This document shows, piece by piece, positions 15,494-24,840 of a stretch of DNA of 64,000 bases. The notes beneath the pieces are model-generated. The model made no database searches. It was not told the DNA's origin and saw only the letters and a program-made list of their open reading frames with translations. The translations under genes and the position numbers were made by a program. The stretch spans positions 1,116,001-1,180,000 of the forward strand of contig OZ255847.1 of the NCBI GenBank assembly GCA_965277855.1, read 5' to 3'. The DNA comes from Bog-105 sp965277855. GTDB taxonomy: Bacteria > Acidobacteriota > Terriglobia > Bryobacterales > Bryobacteraceae. Numbering within the stretch: position 1 is the stretch's first letter; each line of letters starts with the position of its first letter.

Positions 15494-17608
15494 CTACTCG
15501 GCATCCATCACACAACGAAAGCCCAGTGTAGCGGCCCGATCATAACTCTCCGCCATGAGCAGGAGCTTGCCGTGCTGGTCATTTCGGTATGCCTGCGGAA
15601 AATACCATTTCGAGCCCTGCGGTTGGTAATAGCTGCCGCCGCGCAAAACCGCCGCACGGGTGTGCTCGTCTTGGTACTCGTCGGTCCATTGCCAGACATT
15701 GCCCACAAGATCCATCACACCCGCCGCACTCACTCCCGCCGGATGCGCATCGACATCGTCCGGTCCGCGCATCGTGCGCGTCGTATCAGGGGTGGGTACA
15801 GCTGACGCCAGCCATTCATTACCCCACGGATACACGTGACCTTCTTCTCCTTGCGCCGCCAGCTGCCACTCCCATTCATGCGGCAGACGCTTGCCTGCCC
15901 ATTTCGCGAATGCCCTGGCATCTTCGAGTGAGACCCACGTCACAGGTTTTTTATCCCAGCCTGCCGGAAACTCGCCGTTCTTCCAATCCCGCAGAAAATT
16001 TCCGGCGTCGCGTGGTCTGTAATGCGTGGCGTCCACAAATCTCTTGAACTCCGCATTCGTCACCGGATATTTGTCGATGTAGAACGTCGTAGTCTGCAGG
16101 CGGTGGCGATGGTAGCGCCGGGGCGAATCTTCCCATGGGTACTGCACGTCGACGCCGATATCGTTCGACCCCTCGATCTCTATGCCTTCTACTTTGAATT
16201 CGAAACTGGCCGCCGGGATCTTGATCATCCCAGCGGGCGCCTTTGTCGGCACGGCGGTTTTTGGAATGTCGATCAGCTTCTGCGATAGCGTTTTCCATTC
16301 GCTGGAAAAGTGTGAAAGAGGCTCAGCGGTCATGTCCCGCATTTCCGCCATCAGCTTCGATATTTGTTTTGGAGGCTCGTGCTTAGAAAAAAACATTGCT
16401 CCGAAGCCATGCGCCTCAATGGAAAATGGCACCCTCTCGCCGCTTGGTTTGACCTCCAACCCGTGATACAAGTCGAAATACCGCAAACCATTCTCCGCCG
16501 CTATTGATGCGTCTTTCACGTCATATTCATTGCGATTGACCACCGTCCAGGCACTCTCTTGCCCGATTTTCCAGCGGCTTGCATAAACTCCCGTAGCTTC
16601 GACCGACGCCAGCGGTTCCCAATCATCGCTTACCAGAAACGGGGCCACCGCGCGCTCAATCGTCGCCACCCGGCGTGTCGCTTCTGCATCCCGCGGAGTA
16701 ATTCCGTTCCAGATCCCCCAGACATTCTCCCAGCTTTCCCATCCCACACCGTTAAAGAACGCAAATTGCAGATCGTCCGTTTTGCTGCGCTTCCAGCGGT
16801 CGGAGATATTCACCATGTGGCGATGCTCCAGCCATTTGAACCGATCGACGGTTGGCGCCGGAGTGAACGTATACTGGCCCCAGGTCATCACATTCCAGGC
16901 CAAAGCTTCATCCGATGGGCTGACTTCCGGCTGAAATACCAGTGGATGACCAACTTTTTCCGCCGCTACCGAGAAGGCTAGGGGAACACCCTCCTGCGTA
17001 TCGCCGTTGACTCCGTCCGCGCCTATTTTTTTCATCATTTCGGCGATCGCTTGCGTCCACGGCATGCCAGGATCGCGCGTGCCCTGATCCCACATCATCA
17101 TCGGGAACAGCACGCGCACGCCGCGCCGGTGGAAGTCCGACACCATGGCGCGAACACCCTCCACACCACCCGGCATCGCCCGAATCATGTCGTGCTGATT
17201 GCGATTATCGATACCCATGTTCGGATAGGTCGGCCAGATCAGGACGGCATCGATGCCGCCGTAGCGCGTTTTCAGATCATCGAGATATCGGTCTACCGTG
17301 TATTTGCCCGACGCGGGATCGTAAAAATAGCGATCCTGCACCATCATCTGCGGCTGCATAAAGCTGGACCGTGTCCAGGCGAACGCCGGGTCGCTGTAAC
17401 GCTTCCCGTCGTATCCGATGCGTATCAGATGTTCCGCACGCCAATGCTTAATGTCGTCCAGCCATTTCGCATGCTCGTCCGCATGACACGGCTCGGTGCT
17501 GCAAACCGGAGCCGGCATTTGCTGCCCTTTCGGCGGGAAGTGTGTGTCTTGCGCCTGGGACAACACTCCAGGCATCGTTAATAGCCAAACGGCGAAAAGG
17601 CGCTTCAC
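15494..17608 (-). CDS. Exported glycosidase-like protein fused to an FGE/SUMF1-like domain
   Basis: The 704-residue protein begins with a signal peptide (MKRLFAVWLLTMPGVLSQAQ). Residues about 40-400 look like a TIM-barrel glycoside-hydrolase-like domain (GGIDAVLIWPTYPNMGIDNR, GVRVLFPMMMWDQGT, GADGVNGDTQEG). Residues about 470-704 are a formylglycine-generating-enzyme-like domain (YIDKYPVTNAEFKRFVDATH, RLPHEWEWQLAAQG, DLVGNVWQWTDEY, VLRGGSYY). The stretch after LRGGS, where true FGE carries its catalytic cysteines, has none, so this domain more likely binds a ligand than matures sulfatases. The carbohydrate target is unknown. The gene lies 46 bases after the second oxidoreductase in the same direction. 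Confidence 0.7.
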   Translation of the reverse strand: MKRLFAVWLLTMPGVLSQAQDTHFPPKGQQMPAPVCSTEPCHADEHAKWLDDIKHWRAEHLIRIGYDGKRYSDPAFAWTRSSFMQPQMMVQDRYFYDPASGKYTVDRYLDDLKTRYGGIDAVLIWPTYPNMGIDNRNQHDMIRAMPGGVEGVRAMVSDFHRRGVRVLFPMMMWDQGTRDPGMPWTQAIAEMMKKIGADGVNGDTQEGVPLAFSVAAEKVGHPLVFQPEVSPSDEALAWNVMTWGQYTFTPAPTVDRFKWLEHRHMVNISDRWKRSKTDDLQFAFFNGVGWESWENVWGIWNGITPRDAEATRRVATIERAVAPFLVSDDWEPLASVEATGVYASRWKIGQESAWTVVNRNEYDVKDASIAAENGLRYFDLYHGLEVKPSGERVPFSIEAHGFGAMFFSKHEPPKQISKLMAEMRDMTAEPLSHFSSEWKTLSQKLIDIPKTAVPTKAPAGMIKIPAASFEFKVEGIEIEGSNDIGVDVQYPWEDSPRRYHRHRLQTTTFYIDKYPVTNAEFKRFVDATHYRPRDAGNFLRDWKNGEFPAGWDKKPVTWVSLEDARAFAKWAGKRLPHEWEWQLAAQGEEGHVYPWGNEWLASAVPTPDTTRTMRGPDDVDAHPAGVSAAGVMDLVGNVWQWTDEYQDEHTRAAVLRGGSYYQPQGSKWYFPQAYRNDQHGKLLLMAESYDRAATLGFRCVMDAE

Positions 17609-17654
17609 GAACTGCTATTGTACGTGGCGCCTGCGGCAACTTATTTTGCTGGAG

Positions 17655-18785
17655 TTACTGAGCCGGACTGGCGGCATGCACAGGCTCGGGAGGCTTGGCA
17701 AGGCCTAGCTTTTCCACCTGCCCGGTATCGATGCGTTTCGAGCGTCGGACCGGCTCCAGTTTCTGTGTAGTTCCCGTTTCAAGCGCGCGTGCTATCGCCT
17801 CCACCACACGCACATCGAGCAAGCCCTCTTCGCCATCCGGTTCAGGATCTTCGCCCTGCAAAATGCAATTCGAAAAATACTTCATTTCGCCGCCAAAGTG
17901 ATCGGTGTTCTTGAAGTTCTGGTGGCTCTTCTCTTCGCCCACCGTAAGGTCATATTCGAGTGCCTGCCTATAGATGAAACCGGGCGACACTACCACCGAG
18001 CCCTGCGTTCCAACCACCGTATACCTATCTATCCCATCGCCTACATACGAAACCACAAACTGCGCGAGCCGATTCTCGGGAAACCGCAAAGTCACCGCCA
18101 CGGTGTCATCGAAATCAGCACCCAACCCCGCTTCGGGGTGACGGCTTCCGATCGCGCTCACTTCGATCGGCTCCGTTTCAAAGATATTGCGCACCGCATT
18201 GATCGGATACGGCCCCATGTCAAACACCGGCCCAGCCTGGATGCCGCTCGTGGCTCGGTGATTCTCCGGCTTCACGTTTTGGGCAAACACTGAGCTGAAA
18301 AACTGAATCTGCCCGAGCTTGCCCGCGCGCACCAGTTCCAACACGGATAGGGTGGCAGGCTCGAAGTGCAGGCGATAGGCAATCATCAGCTTGGCGGTCG
18401 ATTGCTTCTGCGCTTCCAGTATTTCGTTGCATTTGGCCACGCTGATTTCCATCGGCTTTTCGAGAAGCACGTGCACCCCCGCTTTCAGGGCCGGCACGGC
18501 AAACTCGGCGTGACGCCAATTCGGAGTTGCCAGATAGATGGCATCAATTGTGCCGTAACTCAGCAGGTTGTCAAACTGCGCATAGTCATAGATCGCCGAT
18601 ACTTTGTAGCGCTCGGCGAGCGACTTCGCCTTGGCCGCATCGCCCGTTACCAGCGCCGTTATCTCGGAGTTACCTGTATGCGCTACGCCCGGCATCATGG
18701 CTTCCTGCGCGATGTCACCCAGTCCGACAATCGCGTATCGTACTTTCTTATTGGGTCCGAAGCCGAGCGCTTCCCGTATGTTCAT
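17655..18785 (-). CDS. Gfo/Idh/MocA family oxidoreductase (glucose-fructose oxidoreductase-like)
   Basis: The 376-residue protein has an N-terminal NAD(P)-binding fold (RYAIVGLGDIAQEAMMPG, residues about 16-33), the EKPMEISVAKCNEI segment with the conserved EKP, and the usual C-terminal domain ending with AIARALETG. Unlike the oxidoreductase at 306-1685 it has no Tat signal, so it acts in the cytoplasm. The N-terminal pattern resembles glucose-fructose oxidoreductases and related sugar dehydrogenases. It is followed by the glycosidase-like/FGE-like gene, which suggests a shared role in sugar metabolism; the substrate is not evident. Confidence 0.85.
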   Translation of the reverse strand: MNIREALGFGPNKKVRYAIVGLGDIAQEAMMPGVAHTGNSEITALVTGDAAKAKSLAERYKVSAIYDYAQFDNLLSYGTIDAIYLATPNWRHAEFAVPALKAGVHVLLEKPMEISVAKCNEILEAQKQSTAKLMIAYRLHFEPATLSVLELVRAGKLGQIQFFSSVFAQNVKPENHRATSGIQAGPVFDMGPYPINAVRNIFETEPIEVSAIGSRHPEAGLGADFDDTVAVTLRFPENRLAQFVVSYVGDGIDRYTVVGTQGSVVVSPGFIYRQALEYDLTVGEEKSHQNFKNTDHFGGEMKYFSNCILQGEDPEPDGEEGLLDVRVVEAIARALETGTTQKLEPVRRSKRIDTGQVEKLGLAKPPEPVHAASPAQ

Positions 18786-18849
18786 CGATTCTCCTGCTCG
18801 TCAGATGCAGTCAGCAAGCTTCGGTTGCGGACCGAGGAGAAGACGCGGA

Positions 18850-19200
18850 CTAGGAAGGGGCCGGGTAGTTAGCCTGTGGACCCGTTCCTGCGGGCGACGC
18901 TAACAGTAACGGCTCCTGTGGCATCACAATCCAGCAAGCCAGATAGAACAAGATGCCCAGCCCCGGCGGCCAAATCGCCAAAACCAGAGTCAGAATTCGC
19001 ACCAGGGTTACGTCCATGCCGAGGTAACGCGCGAAACCAGAGCACACACCGGCTATCTTCCGGTCCTCGCGCGATCTCTTCAAAGCACGCAGCGGTTGAC
19101 CGCTTGGGGAGACGAACTGCTCTTTAGCGGTTGTCGTGCCGCATTGCGGGCAGTAACGGAATGCATCCGACACTTCAATGCCACAGGAACTGCAATACAT
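18850..19200 (-). CDS. PspC-domain membrane protein with N-terminal zinc ribbon
   Basis: This small protein (116 residues) starts with a CxxC...CxxC zinc ribbon (MYCSSCGIEVSDAFRYCPQCG) and continues with a PspC domain: KIAGVCSGFARYLGMD, followed by two hydrophobic stretches (VRILTLVLAIWPPGLGILFY and LACWIVMP). PspC proteins sense or respond to envelope stress with phage-shock proteins, or act as membrane-anchored regulators. No pspA or pspB is nearby. The zinc-ribbon plus PspC arrangement is a recurring architecture in soil bacteria. Confidence 0.85.
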   Translation of the reverse strand: MYCSSCGIEVSDAFRYCPQCGTTTAKEQFVSPSGQPLRALKRSREDRKIAGVCSGFARYLGMDVTLVRILTLVLAIWPPGLGILFYLACWIVMPQEPLLLASPAGTGPQANYPAPS

Positions 19201-19249
19201 TTGAAACGCTCCGTTTGATGAAACGCAAATTTGCGCCGAAAAGTTTCTT

Positions 19250-21013
19250 TTATTGAGCGGTCAGGCCGACGCGGGAAGCATCGGCCTGCACCTGGTCCAT
19301 CGTCAAAAACGGCAATTGTACCTGTGCATGACCATTCTCCTGCACATCCAGTGACGTTCCTTCGCGCTGCATTGAACGCAGAAACTCCGGATTTTGCCAG
19401 ATGGTCGTCCAGTGCTCAATCGCAAATGCCGAGTAGTGGCCGGGCGGAACGCTCTTCACGGCGAATGTGCCCCCGGTCGCCAAGCTTGCCATCAGCACTC
19501 CCGACCCGTCGACCGGAATCGTCTCGGGAACCAGCAGCACCGTGCCTGTCACGCCCTGCGAAGCGCCACTCGACGAAAGAGAACCGTCCACTTCGGCCGC
19601 ACCCCCGCGCAGAGTGATCTGCAACTCTCCACCACCGCCTTGCGAAAGATCCATGCCGTTCGTCATCACGTCCTGCCGGTTGAGGGTTACGGACTGCACA
19701 TACATCCCGGGCGGCACACCCAGCAAGCGCACCATGTACGCCCCGGGCTCCAGGTTTTGCAAACCGAAGGCTCCGCTCGCGTCGACTGGAACGGGGCCTA
19801 AAGCGCTCGGACCCGGCTGCCCATCCGCCGATGTCAACATCACACGAAACGCCTGCGCTTGCCCAGTACTGCCGGCCGGCGCATTTATTTGAGTCACCTG
19901 TCCGGTGAGATTGATGGGAGGCATAAGGGCCAAGGACAGTTCATTTACATCAGCGGCATTCACATCTACATCCTGCCTGCCCAAAACTCGCGACCGCGCT
20001 CCTCTCCAGTTCGGATTCTGGCCGCCCGCATAGCTGCCCAGCAGCCACAGAGTGTAACTGCCCGAGGGAACTTTATCGATCGTGAACGAGCCGTCGGCCT
20101 GCGCCGGAACAGTGCGCCCCAAGCCGCTATGCTGAGATGTGCCGCGCGGGGTCAGGCTTAACATCGGGGCTTGCTGCAGAGCGTTTGCCTGCAAGCCTTC
20201 CACCTTCCCGCGAATGTGAAATGTCTCCGCTCTCTGCAGCTGAATCTCGAGATCCGGTGTGCTCGCTCCGGGCGCAACTTCAATCAAACTCGCGCTTTCG
20301 ATAGCGGTAGCTTTCGGATAATAGGTCCTTATAAAGTTCAGTTCGATGCCTTCGGAGTTCTTGATTGGAGCCGGCGGCTTTGCTGTCTTTTCCTCAGATC
20401 TCTTCATTCTTCGCCGGCTGGGCTCGGCCGGCGCTCCGGCCGCCAGGTAGTACTTGCCGGGCGTTACATGTTGTATGAAAAACTCCCCCCGCAGATTCGA
20501 CGAGCTGTTCTGCACACGCCGCAGCTGCAGAGTTCCGCGCTGATAGAACGCACTGAACAGCTCCACGTTGATTCCTGCCAGCGGCCGCCCGTTACCCGTC
20601 ACAACCTTTCCGCTCATCGTGCCCAGTGGATTCATCTGTATGGTGATACTCGTTAGCTGCTGCCCCTCGTTCACCGTCAGCGTCTCCGAGCGATTGAATG
20701 ACATCAGGTAGTTTGCATGATTCGCCAGCAAAACATAGGTCCCCGGCGCAATGTGATCGAAATGGAAACTTCCGTCGTCAAGCGAGGTGATAAAAGTAAG
20801 TTGACTTCCACCCGGAGGGCCGCCGGAACGCGGGAACAAATGGACCGAAGCGCCGGCGATGCCATCGCCCGAAATGGCGTCGGTAATTCGTCCCGTCACA
20901 GATCCTGGTTGCCGCGTATCGGTAGTGCCTGGTTGTTGGGCATTCTGCGCAGCAAGCAGCATTGGGGTAAGCAACAGAAGTGTGAGGCATCGAAACATAC
21001 CTGTCACTTTCAC
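19250..21013 (-). CDS. Exported protein with carboxypeptidase-regulatory-like (SdrD B/CNA-B type) repeats
   Basis: The 587-residue protein has a signal peptide (MFRCLTLLLLTPMLLAAQ) and several beta-sandwich modules. The first begins GSVTGRITDAISGDGIAGASV; further units include GTMSGKVVTGNGRPLAGINV and GAFGLQNLEPGAYMVRLLG. Such CarboxypepD_reg-like domains are frequent in Acidobacteriota envelope proteins, often next to TonB receptors or surface hydrolases, and are thought to be structural or carbohydrate-binding. There is no catalytic zinc-peptidase domain. Its start lies 9 bases after the stop of the upstream propeller protein gene, so the two are probably co-transcribed with nadE. Confidence 0.75.
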   Translation of the reverse strand: MKVTGMFRCLTLLLLTPMLLAAQNAQQPGTTDTRQPGSVTGRITDAISGDGIAGASVHLFPRSGGPPGGSQLTFITSLDDGSFHFDHIAPGTYVLLANHANYLMSFNRSETLTVNEGQQLTSITIQMNPLGTMSGKVVTGNGRPLAGINVELFSAFYQRGTLQLRRVQNSSSNLRGEFFIQHVTPGKYYLAAGAPAEPSRRRMKRSEEKTAKPPAPIKNSEGIELNFIRTYYPKATAIESASLIEVAPGASTPDLEIQLQRAETFHIRGKVEGLQANALQQAPMLSLTPRGTSQHSGLGRTVPAQADGSFTIDKVPSGSYTLWLLGSYAGGQNPNWRGARSRVLGRQDVDVNAADVNELSLALMPPINLTGQVTQINAPAGSTGQAQAFRVMLTSADGQPGPSALGPVPVDASGAFGLQNLEPGAYMVRLLGVPPGMYVQSVTLNRQDVMTNGMDLSQGGGGELQITLRGGAAEVDGSLSSSGASQGVTGTVLLVPETIPVDGSGVLMASLATGGTFAVKSVPPGHYSAFAIEHWTTIWQNPEFLRSMQREGTSLDVQENGHAQVQLPFLTMDQVQADASRVGLTAQ

Positions 21014-21022
21014 TCTACGAAG

Positions 21023-23140
21023 TTATTGCGAGGTGTGGTTGACGGCGGTGAAACTCTGGGAGTTGGGCTGGCGCGAGAATGCGGCGAACAGAGGGCGAGC
21101 CGCCGCATCGAAGTGAGTCATGGGGCGCAACCCGAGAATTAATTCCATGGTCCGCAACACTCCGGCCTGCGTGTACATGCTCGCGTCCGTCGTGCCGCGA
21201 CGCGTGTACGGCGATCCTACCCAGGCATCTGTGCGCTTGCCGTTCGCCGTATTCGGCGCGGCGTTCACCACAAATATCGCGGTCGAGTTCCAAACTCTCG
21301 AATGAGAAACCGCATCCGTCAGTAGCCCAATCGCTGCGTCGTTGTCGCCCGGATTCTGGTCATTACTTAGCCGTACGATCGACAACTGCGGTACCTGGCC
21401 GTTCGCGTCGAACTGCTTCCATTCCCGCACGAATTCCCGTGCACGATCTGTGTCTCGATACGCCGAATCCGTTCCACGAAACGCCATGTCGGTGAGGGGC
21501 GCGAGCGAAGGATCGTTTGTCGATTTCACCTGCGGCGATCCCATTCCGCCAGTCGGTGAAACATTTGTTACCCATTCGCCGTAGTTCCGAACAGTGATCC
21601 CGGCTTGCAGCGCATTACTCCAGAGATAACCCGCCGGCGGGCTATTCGCGAGTTCTCCACCTTCGAAGTCGCGAATCTTGCTGCGGCCGGCCTCAAAACT
21701 CGGCGTCAGTTTCACTGTGTAATCTGGTGCAATGGCGGCTGTGAGCCAGTTTTGTCCTTCAATTACCGAACCGGCATTGCTAAAGAAATTTGTATACCGA
21801 ATAAATTGTTGAGCCAGCGCCTCCAGGTTTGGCCCTGCCTGGGCCGCTCCGCGCAGAACGTAGATTACGTGCTGAATGGGCGACGCATGCTCTTGCAGTT
21901 TCGAGAAAAATCCTTCCTGCTCATCCCGCACCGGCCCATAAATCAAATCGTCGCGATAGGGCGAATTCGCGATTGCCGTCTGTGTCCACTCCTCCAGGTG
22001 ATCGAGGCCAGAGGATGGCACTAGCTGCACCGGGCGCAACTGCACGGATCCGCCGGCTGTGAGCCCATCTCCTTTGGCGTTGACCACCGCAAGTTCATCG
22101 TCTTTGAAAACGGTGACGGCCACCGGATACCAACCCGTAGGAATAAAGCCGAAAAGACGAGGATGCGTTGTTGAGATATCAGCGACCGCCACCGCGTTCG
22201 CGTCGGAACACGTTACGTACAGGCGCGATCCCCGGACATCGGTCGCCAGCCCAGAGGGCGTCATGCCGAGCGGATGCAGGGGCGTCATCGAAACATTCAC
22301 CGGTTCGGCCATCTTCAACTGTCCATCGGACAGCACGCCGAGCGTCGCCACGCTGTTGGTGTTGGCGGTGGCGACAAATACTTGCCCCGCGAAACTGGGG
22401 CTGCCATCATTTCCAGACACCGCCTTGTTGAGCCACAACATGTCGGTCGGGTGGGGCCCGACGCGAAACTTTGTAACTAAGATTCCAGTGCCCGATTCGT
22501 GCTCGTACACCGCACCTTCCGCCCAGCTTGTAATCAATAGATGAGCGCCGTCGGGCGAAACCACAATCCGGTAAGGTCTGCGTCCGGTCTTCCAGTGATC
22601 CACCATCTTGCCGCTCTGTAAATTGATTTGTGCGATGTTGTCGCCATAGAGATCGGCTGCATAGAGCACGCGTCCATCGGGTGACAACGCGACATCTCCA
22701 ATAAACGGCGCACCCGGCAGCTTCGAATCCGGCACATTGAACTCTCGTGTTTTTGTCAGTTTGCCATCCGGGGCGAGCGCCAGTTCGAAGACTTTTCCGC
22801 TGCTGCCCCCACCGACGTAGGCCAGGTCGCCTTGCGGAGACAGCGCCAGTCCGAGCCAGGCATCCGCCAGTCGAGTGCGGGCTAACTCCCGTTTTGCCGC
22901 CACGTCGATCACGCTGATACTCGGCGGATGCGCACCGCCATTCAATACCAGCAGATACTTGCCATCGTGTGAAACGGCCGCTCGCATGGGCAGCGTATCT
23001 ACCGTAATCTGGTCGCCTGCCGGTTTGATCTTCCAACCGCTACTCAGAAGCACGCTGCCATCCGGCAACGGCCCAGGCTTGTCTTGCGCAAATAGTAGAG
23101 CCGTGCCAACCAGCAGCCCACACAAAATGGAACGTGTCAT
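21023..23140 (-). CDS. YncE-like beta-propeller fused to a degenerate phosphoesterase domain
   Basis: The 705-residue exported protein begins with a signal peptide (ILCGLLVGTALLFAQ). Residues about 45-380 form a seven-bladed YVTN/YncE-type propeller (SHDGKYLLVLNGG, ALSPQGDLAYVGGG, VALSPDGRVLYAAD). The C-terminal half aligns with alkaline-phosphatase/PF04185-type domains of the well-known YncE-phosphoesterase fusions. However, the catalytic segment that normally reads HVIYIIKENRTYDQ here reads HVIYVLRGAAQAGPN, so the Glu-Asn-Arg-Thr nucleophile region is absent. The domain may be inactive or repurposed. Its start overlaps the nadE stop by 4 bases. Confidence 0.75.
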   Translation of the reverse strand: MTRSILCGLLVGTALLFAQDKPGPLPDGSVLLSSGWKIKPAGDQITVDTLPMRAAVSHDGKYLLVLNGGAHPPSISVIDVAAKRELARTRLADAWLGLALSPQGDLAYVGGGSSGKVFELALAPDGKLTKTREFNVPDSKLPGAPFIGDVALSPDGRVLYAADLYGDNIAQINLQSGKMVDHWKTGRRPYRIVVSPDGAHLLITSWAEGAVYEHESGTGILVTKFRVGPHPTDMLWLNKAVSGNDGSPSFAGQVFVATANTNSVATLGVLSDGQLKMAEPVNVSMTPLHPLGMTPSGLATDVRGSRLYVTCSDANAVAVADISTTHPRLFGFIPTGWYPVAVTVFKDDELAVVNAKGDGLTAGGSVQLRPVQLVPSSGLDHLEEWTQTAIANSPYRDDLIYGPVRDEQEGFFSKLQEHASPIQHVIYVLRGAAQAGPNLEALAQQFIRYTNFFSNAGSVIEGQNWLTAAIAPDYTVKLTPSFEAGRSKIRDFEGGELANSPPAGYLWSNALQAGITVRNYGEWVTNVSPTGGMGSPQVKSTNDPSLAPLTDMAFRGTDSAYRDTDRAREFVREWKQFDANGQVPQLSIVRLSNDQNPGDNDAAIGLLTDAVSHSRVWNSTAIFVVNAAPNTANGKRTDAWVGSPYTRRGTTDASMYTQAGVLRTMELILGLRPMTHFDAAARPLFAAFSRQPNSQSFTAVNHTSQ

Positions 23141-24798
23141 TCGGTGAACCGGTGCGCAATCGGGAATCGACGCCCCACGCCGAATGCCTTGGGCGTTATG
23201 CGCAAGCCGGGCGCCATCTGCTGGCGCTTGTATTCGTTGCGGTCCACCTTGCGTACAATATCCCGCACCAGCTCTTCGGGCGCACCCGTATCTGCGGCAA
23301 TCTCCAAAACCGATTTATACTCCTCGATGTACTCTTGCAGAATCGCATCCAGCACCGGGTACTCCGGCAGACTGTCCGTGTCCTTCTGATCGGGACGGAG
23401 TTCGGCCGACGGCGGTTTCGTGATTGTGTTCTGCGGAATAGGCGCAGGCAGTCCTCTCTCGGCAAATCTCCTGTTAGCAATCGACGCCAGCCGGTACACC
23501 ATCGTCTTCGGCACGTCGCTGATTACCGCCAGGCCGCCACACATGTCCCCATAGAGCGTGCAGTAGCCCACCGCAATCTCGCTCTTGTTGCCGGTGGTCA
23601 GCACAAGCGACCCGAACTTATTCGAAAGCGCCATTAGCGTCAAGCCGCGCAACCGCGATTGCAGATTCTCCTCGGTCGTATCCGGCGCGGAATCTTTGAA
23701 GAGATTGCTCAGGGTCCCGAGCATCGCCTCATAGCCCGCCTCGATCGATTCCACCTCGAACCGAATGCCCAGGTTGCTCGCCAGCTCCCGCGCGTCGGTC
23801 AGGCTGTGTTCCGACGAATGTGGTCCCGGCATGCCCACGCCCATTACGTTGTCTTTCCCAACTGCTTCGACCGCCAAGGCTGCCACCAGCGCCGAATCAA
23901 TTCCGCCGCTCAGCCCGATCAGCACACTCCGAAATCCGCACTTGCGAATGTAGTCACGTGTTCCCAGCACCAGCGCATCGTAGGCCGCTTCATCGGCACG
24001 CAAATCGGTCGGCCGCATATCGCCCGTGCCCTGTTCGCTGTCAAAAAGGACCAGGTCTTCCTCGAACGACTTCGCCAGCGTCACCAGCTTGCCTTCCGCC
24101 GTCATGGCGAAACTCGATCCGTCGAAGACTAATTGATCGTTCCCGCCCACCATGTGGACGTAAATCGCCGGCAGATCAAAGCGTTCCGTCAACGACCGAA
24201 AAATCTCCTGCCGTTGTGTGCGTTTTCCGATATTCCAGGGCGAGGCATTGATCGAAAGAATGATTTCCGCCCCTTTACTCACCAGTTCCTCAATCGGATC
24301 ACGCGAGTAACGCTGTCGCTCCCAATACTGCTTGTCGTTCCAGGCGTCTTCGCAGATCACCAGCGCCACCCGGTGGCCGCGTATGGTGCAGATGTCCTGT
24401 TGCGACGCCGGTTGAAAGTAGCGCACTTCGTCGAACACATCGTAGTTTGGCAGCAGCATCTTCGATTGGCGGAAACAAATCATTCCGCGATCGATCACGG
24501 CCACTGAATTCTGGGCGCGAATGACGCCTTCGCTGGTGCAACCCACGTAGCCGACCACTAAGGCAATGTCGAGATCAGCCGATTCCCGCGCCACGCAGTC
24601 GAGCGCTCGAGCCGTGCGTTGCAGGAGCGATTCCTTCTCCACCAGGTCGCGCGGCGGATAACCCGTTAGCGCCAGTTCGGGAAACGCCACCAATCCCGCG
24701 CCCGCGTCTTCAGCCCGACGTGCAAAATCGAGAATCTTGGCTGCGTTCGCCTCCAGATCTCCCACGGTGTTGTTGATCTGCGCCAGCGCTATCCGCAT
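23137..24798 (-). CDS. nadE: Glutamine-dependent NAD+ synthase
   Basis: This 553-residue two-domain enzyme amidates deamido-NAD with ammonia taken from glutamine. Residues 1-260 are a nitrilase-fold glutaminase with the Glu in PELALTGYPPRD and the nucleophilic Cys in VALVICEDAWND. Residues about 270-553 form the synthetase with the ATP-pyrophosphatase loop LSGGIDSALVAALA and the typical KPPSAELRPDQKDTDSLPEY segment. The length fits the bacterial glutamine-dependent form, as opposed to the short ammonia-dependent one. The overlap with the downstream propeller gene (23137-23140) suggests that the latter is translated from the same message. Confidence 0.96.
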   Translation of the reverse strand: MRIALAQINNTVGDLEANAAKILDFARRAEDAGAGLVAFPELALTGYPPRDLVEKESLLQRTARALDCVARESADLDIALVVGYVGCTSEGVIRAQNSVAVIDRGMICFRQSKMLLPNYDVFDEVRYFQPASQQDICTIRGHRVALVICEDAWNDKQYWERQRYSRDPIEELVSKGAEIILSINASPWNIGKRTQRQEIFRSLTERFDLPAIYVHMVGGNDQLVFDGSSFAMTAEGKLVTLAKSFEEDLVLFDSEQGTGDMRPTDLRADEAAYDALVLGTRDYIRKCGFRSVLIGLSGGIDSALVAALAVEAVGKDNVMGVGMPGPHSSEHSLTDARELASNLGIRFEVESIEAGYEAMLGTLSNLFKDSAPDTTEENLQSRLRGLTLMALSNKFGSLVLTTGNKSEIAVGYCTLYGDMCGGLAVISDVPKTMVYRLASIANRRFAERGLPAPIPQNTITKPPSAELRPDQKDTDSLPEYPVLDAILQEYIEEYKSVLEIAADTGAPEELVRDIVRKVDRNEYKRQQMAPGLRITPKAFGVGRRFPIAHRFTE

Positions 24799-24840
24799 CG
24801 GAAATTTTATTGTAGCGGCGTAGTCTTCACCCAGCCGCGC

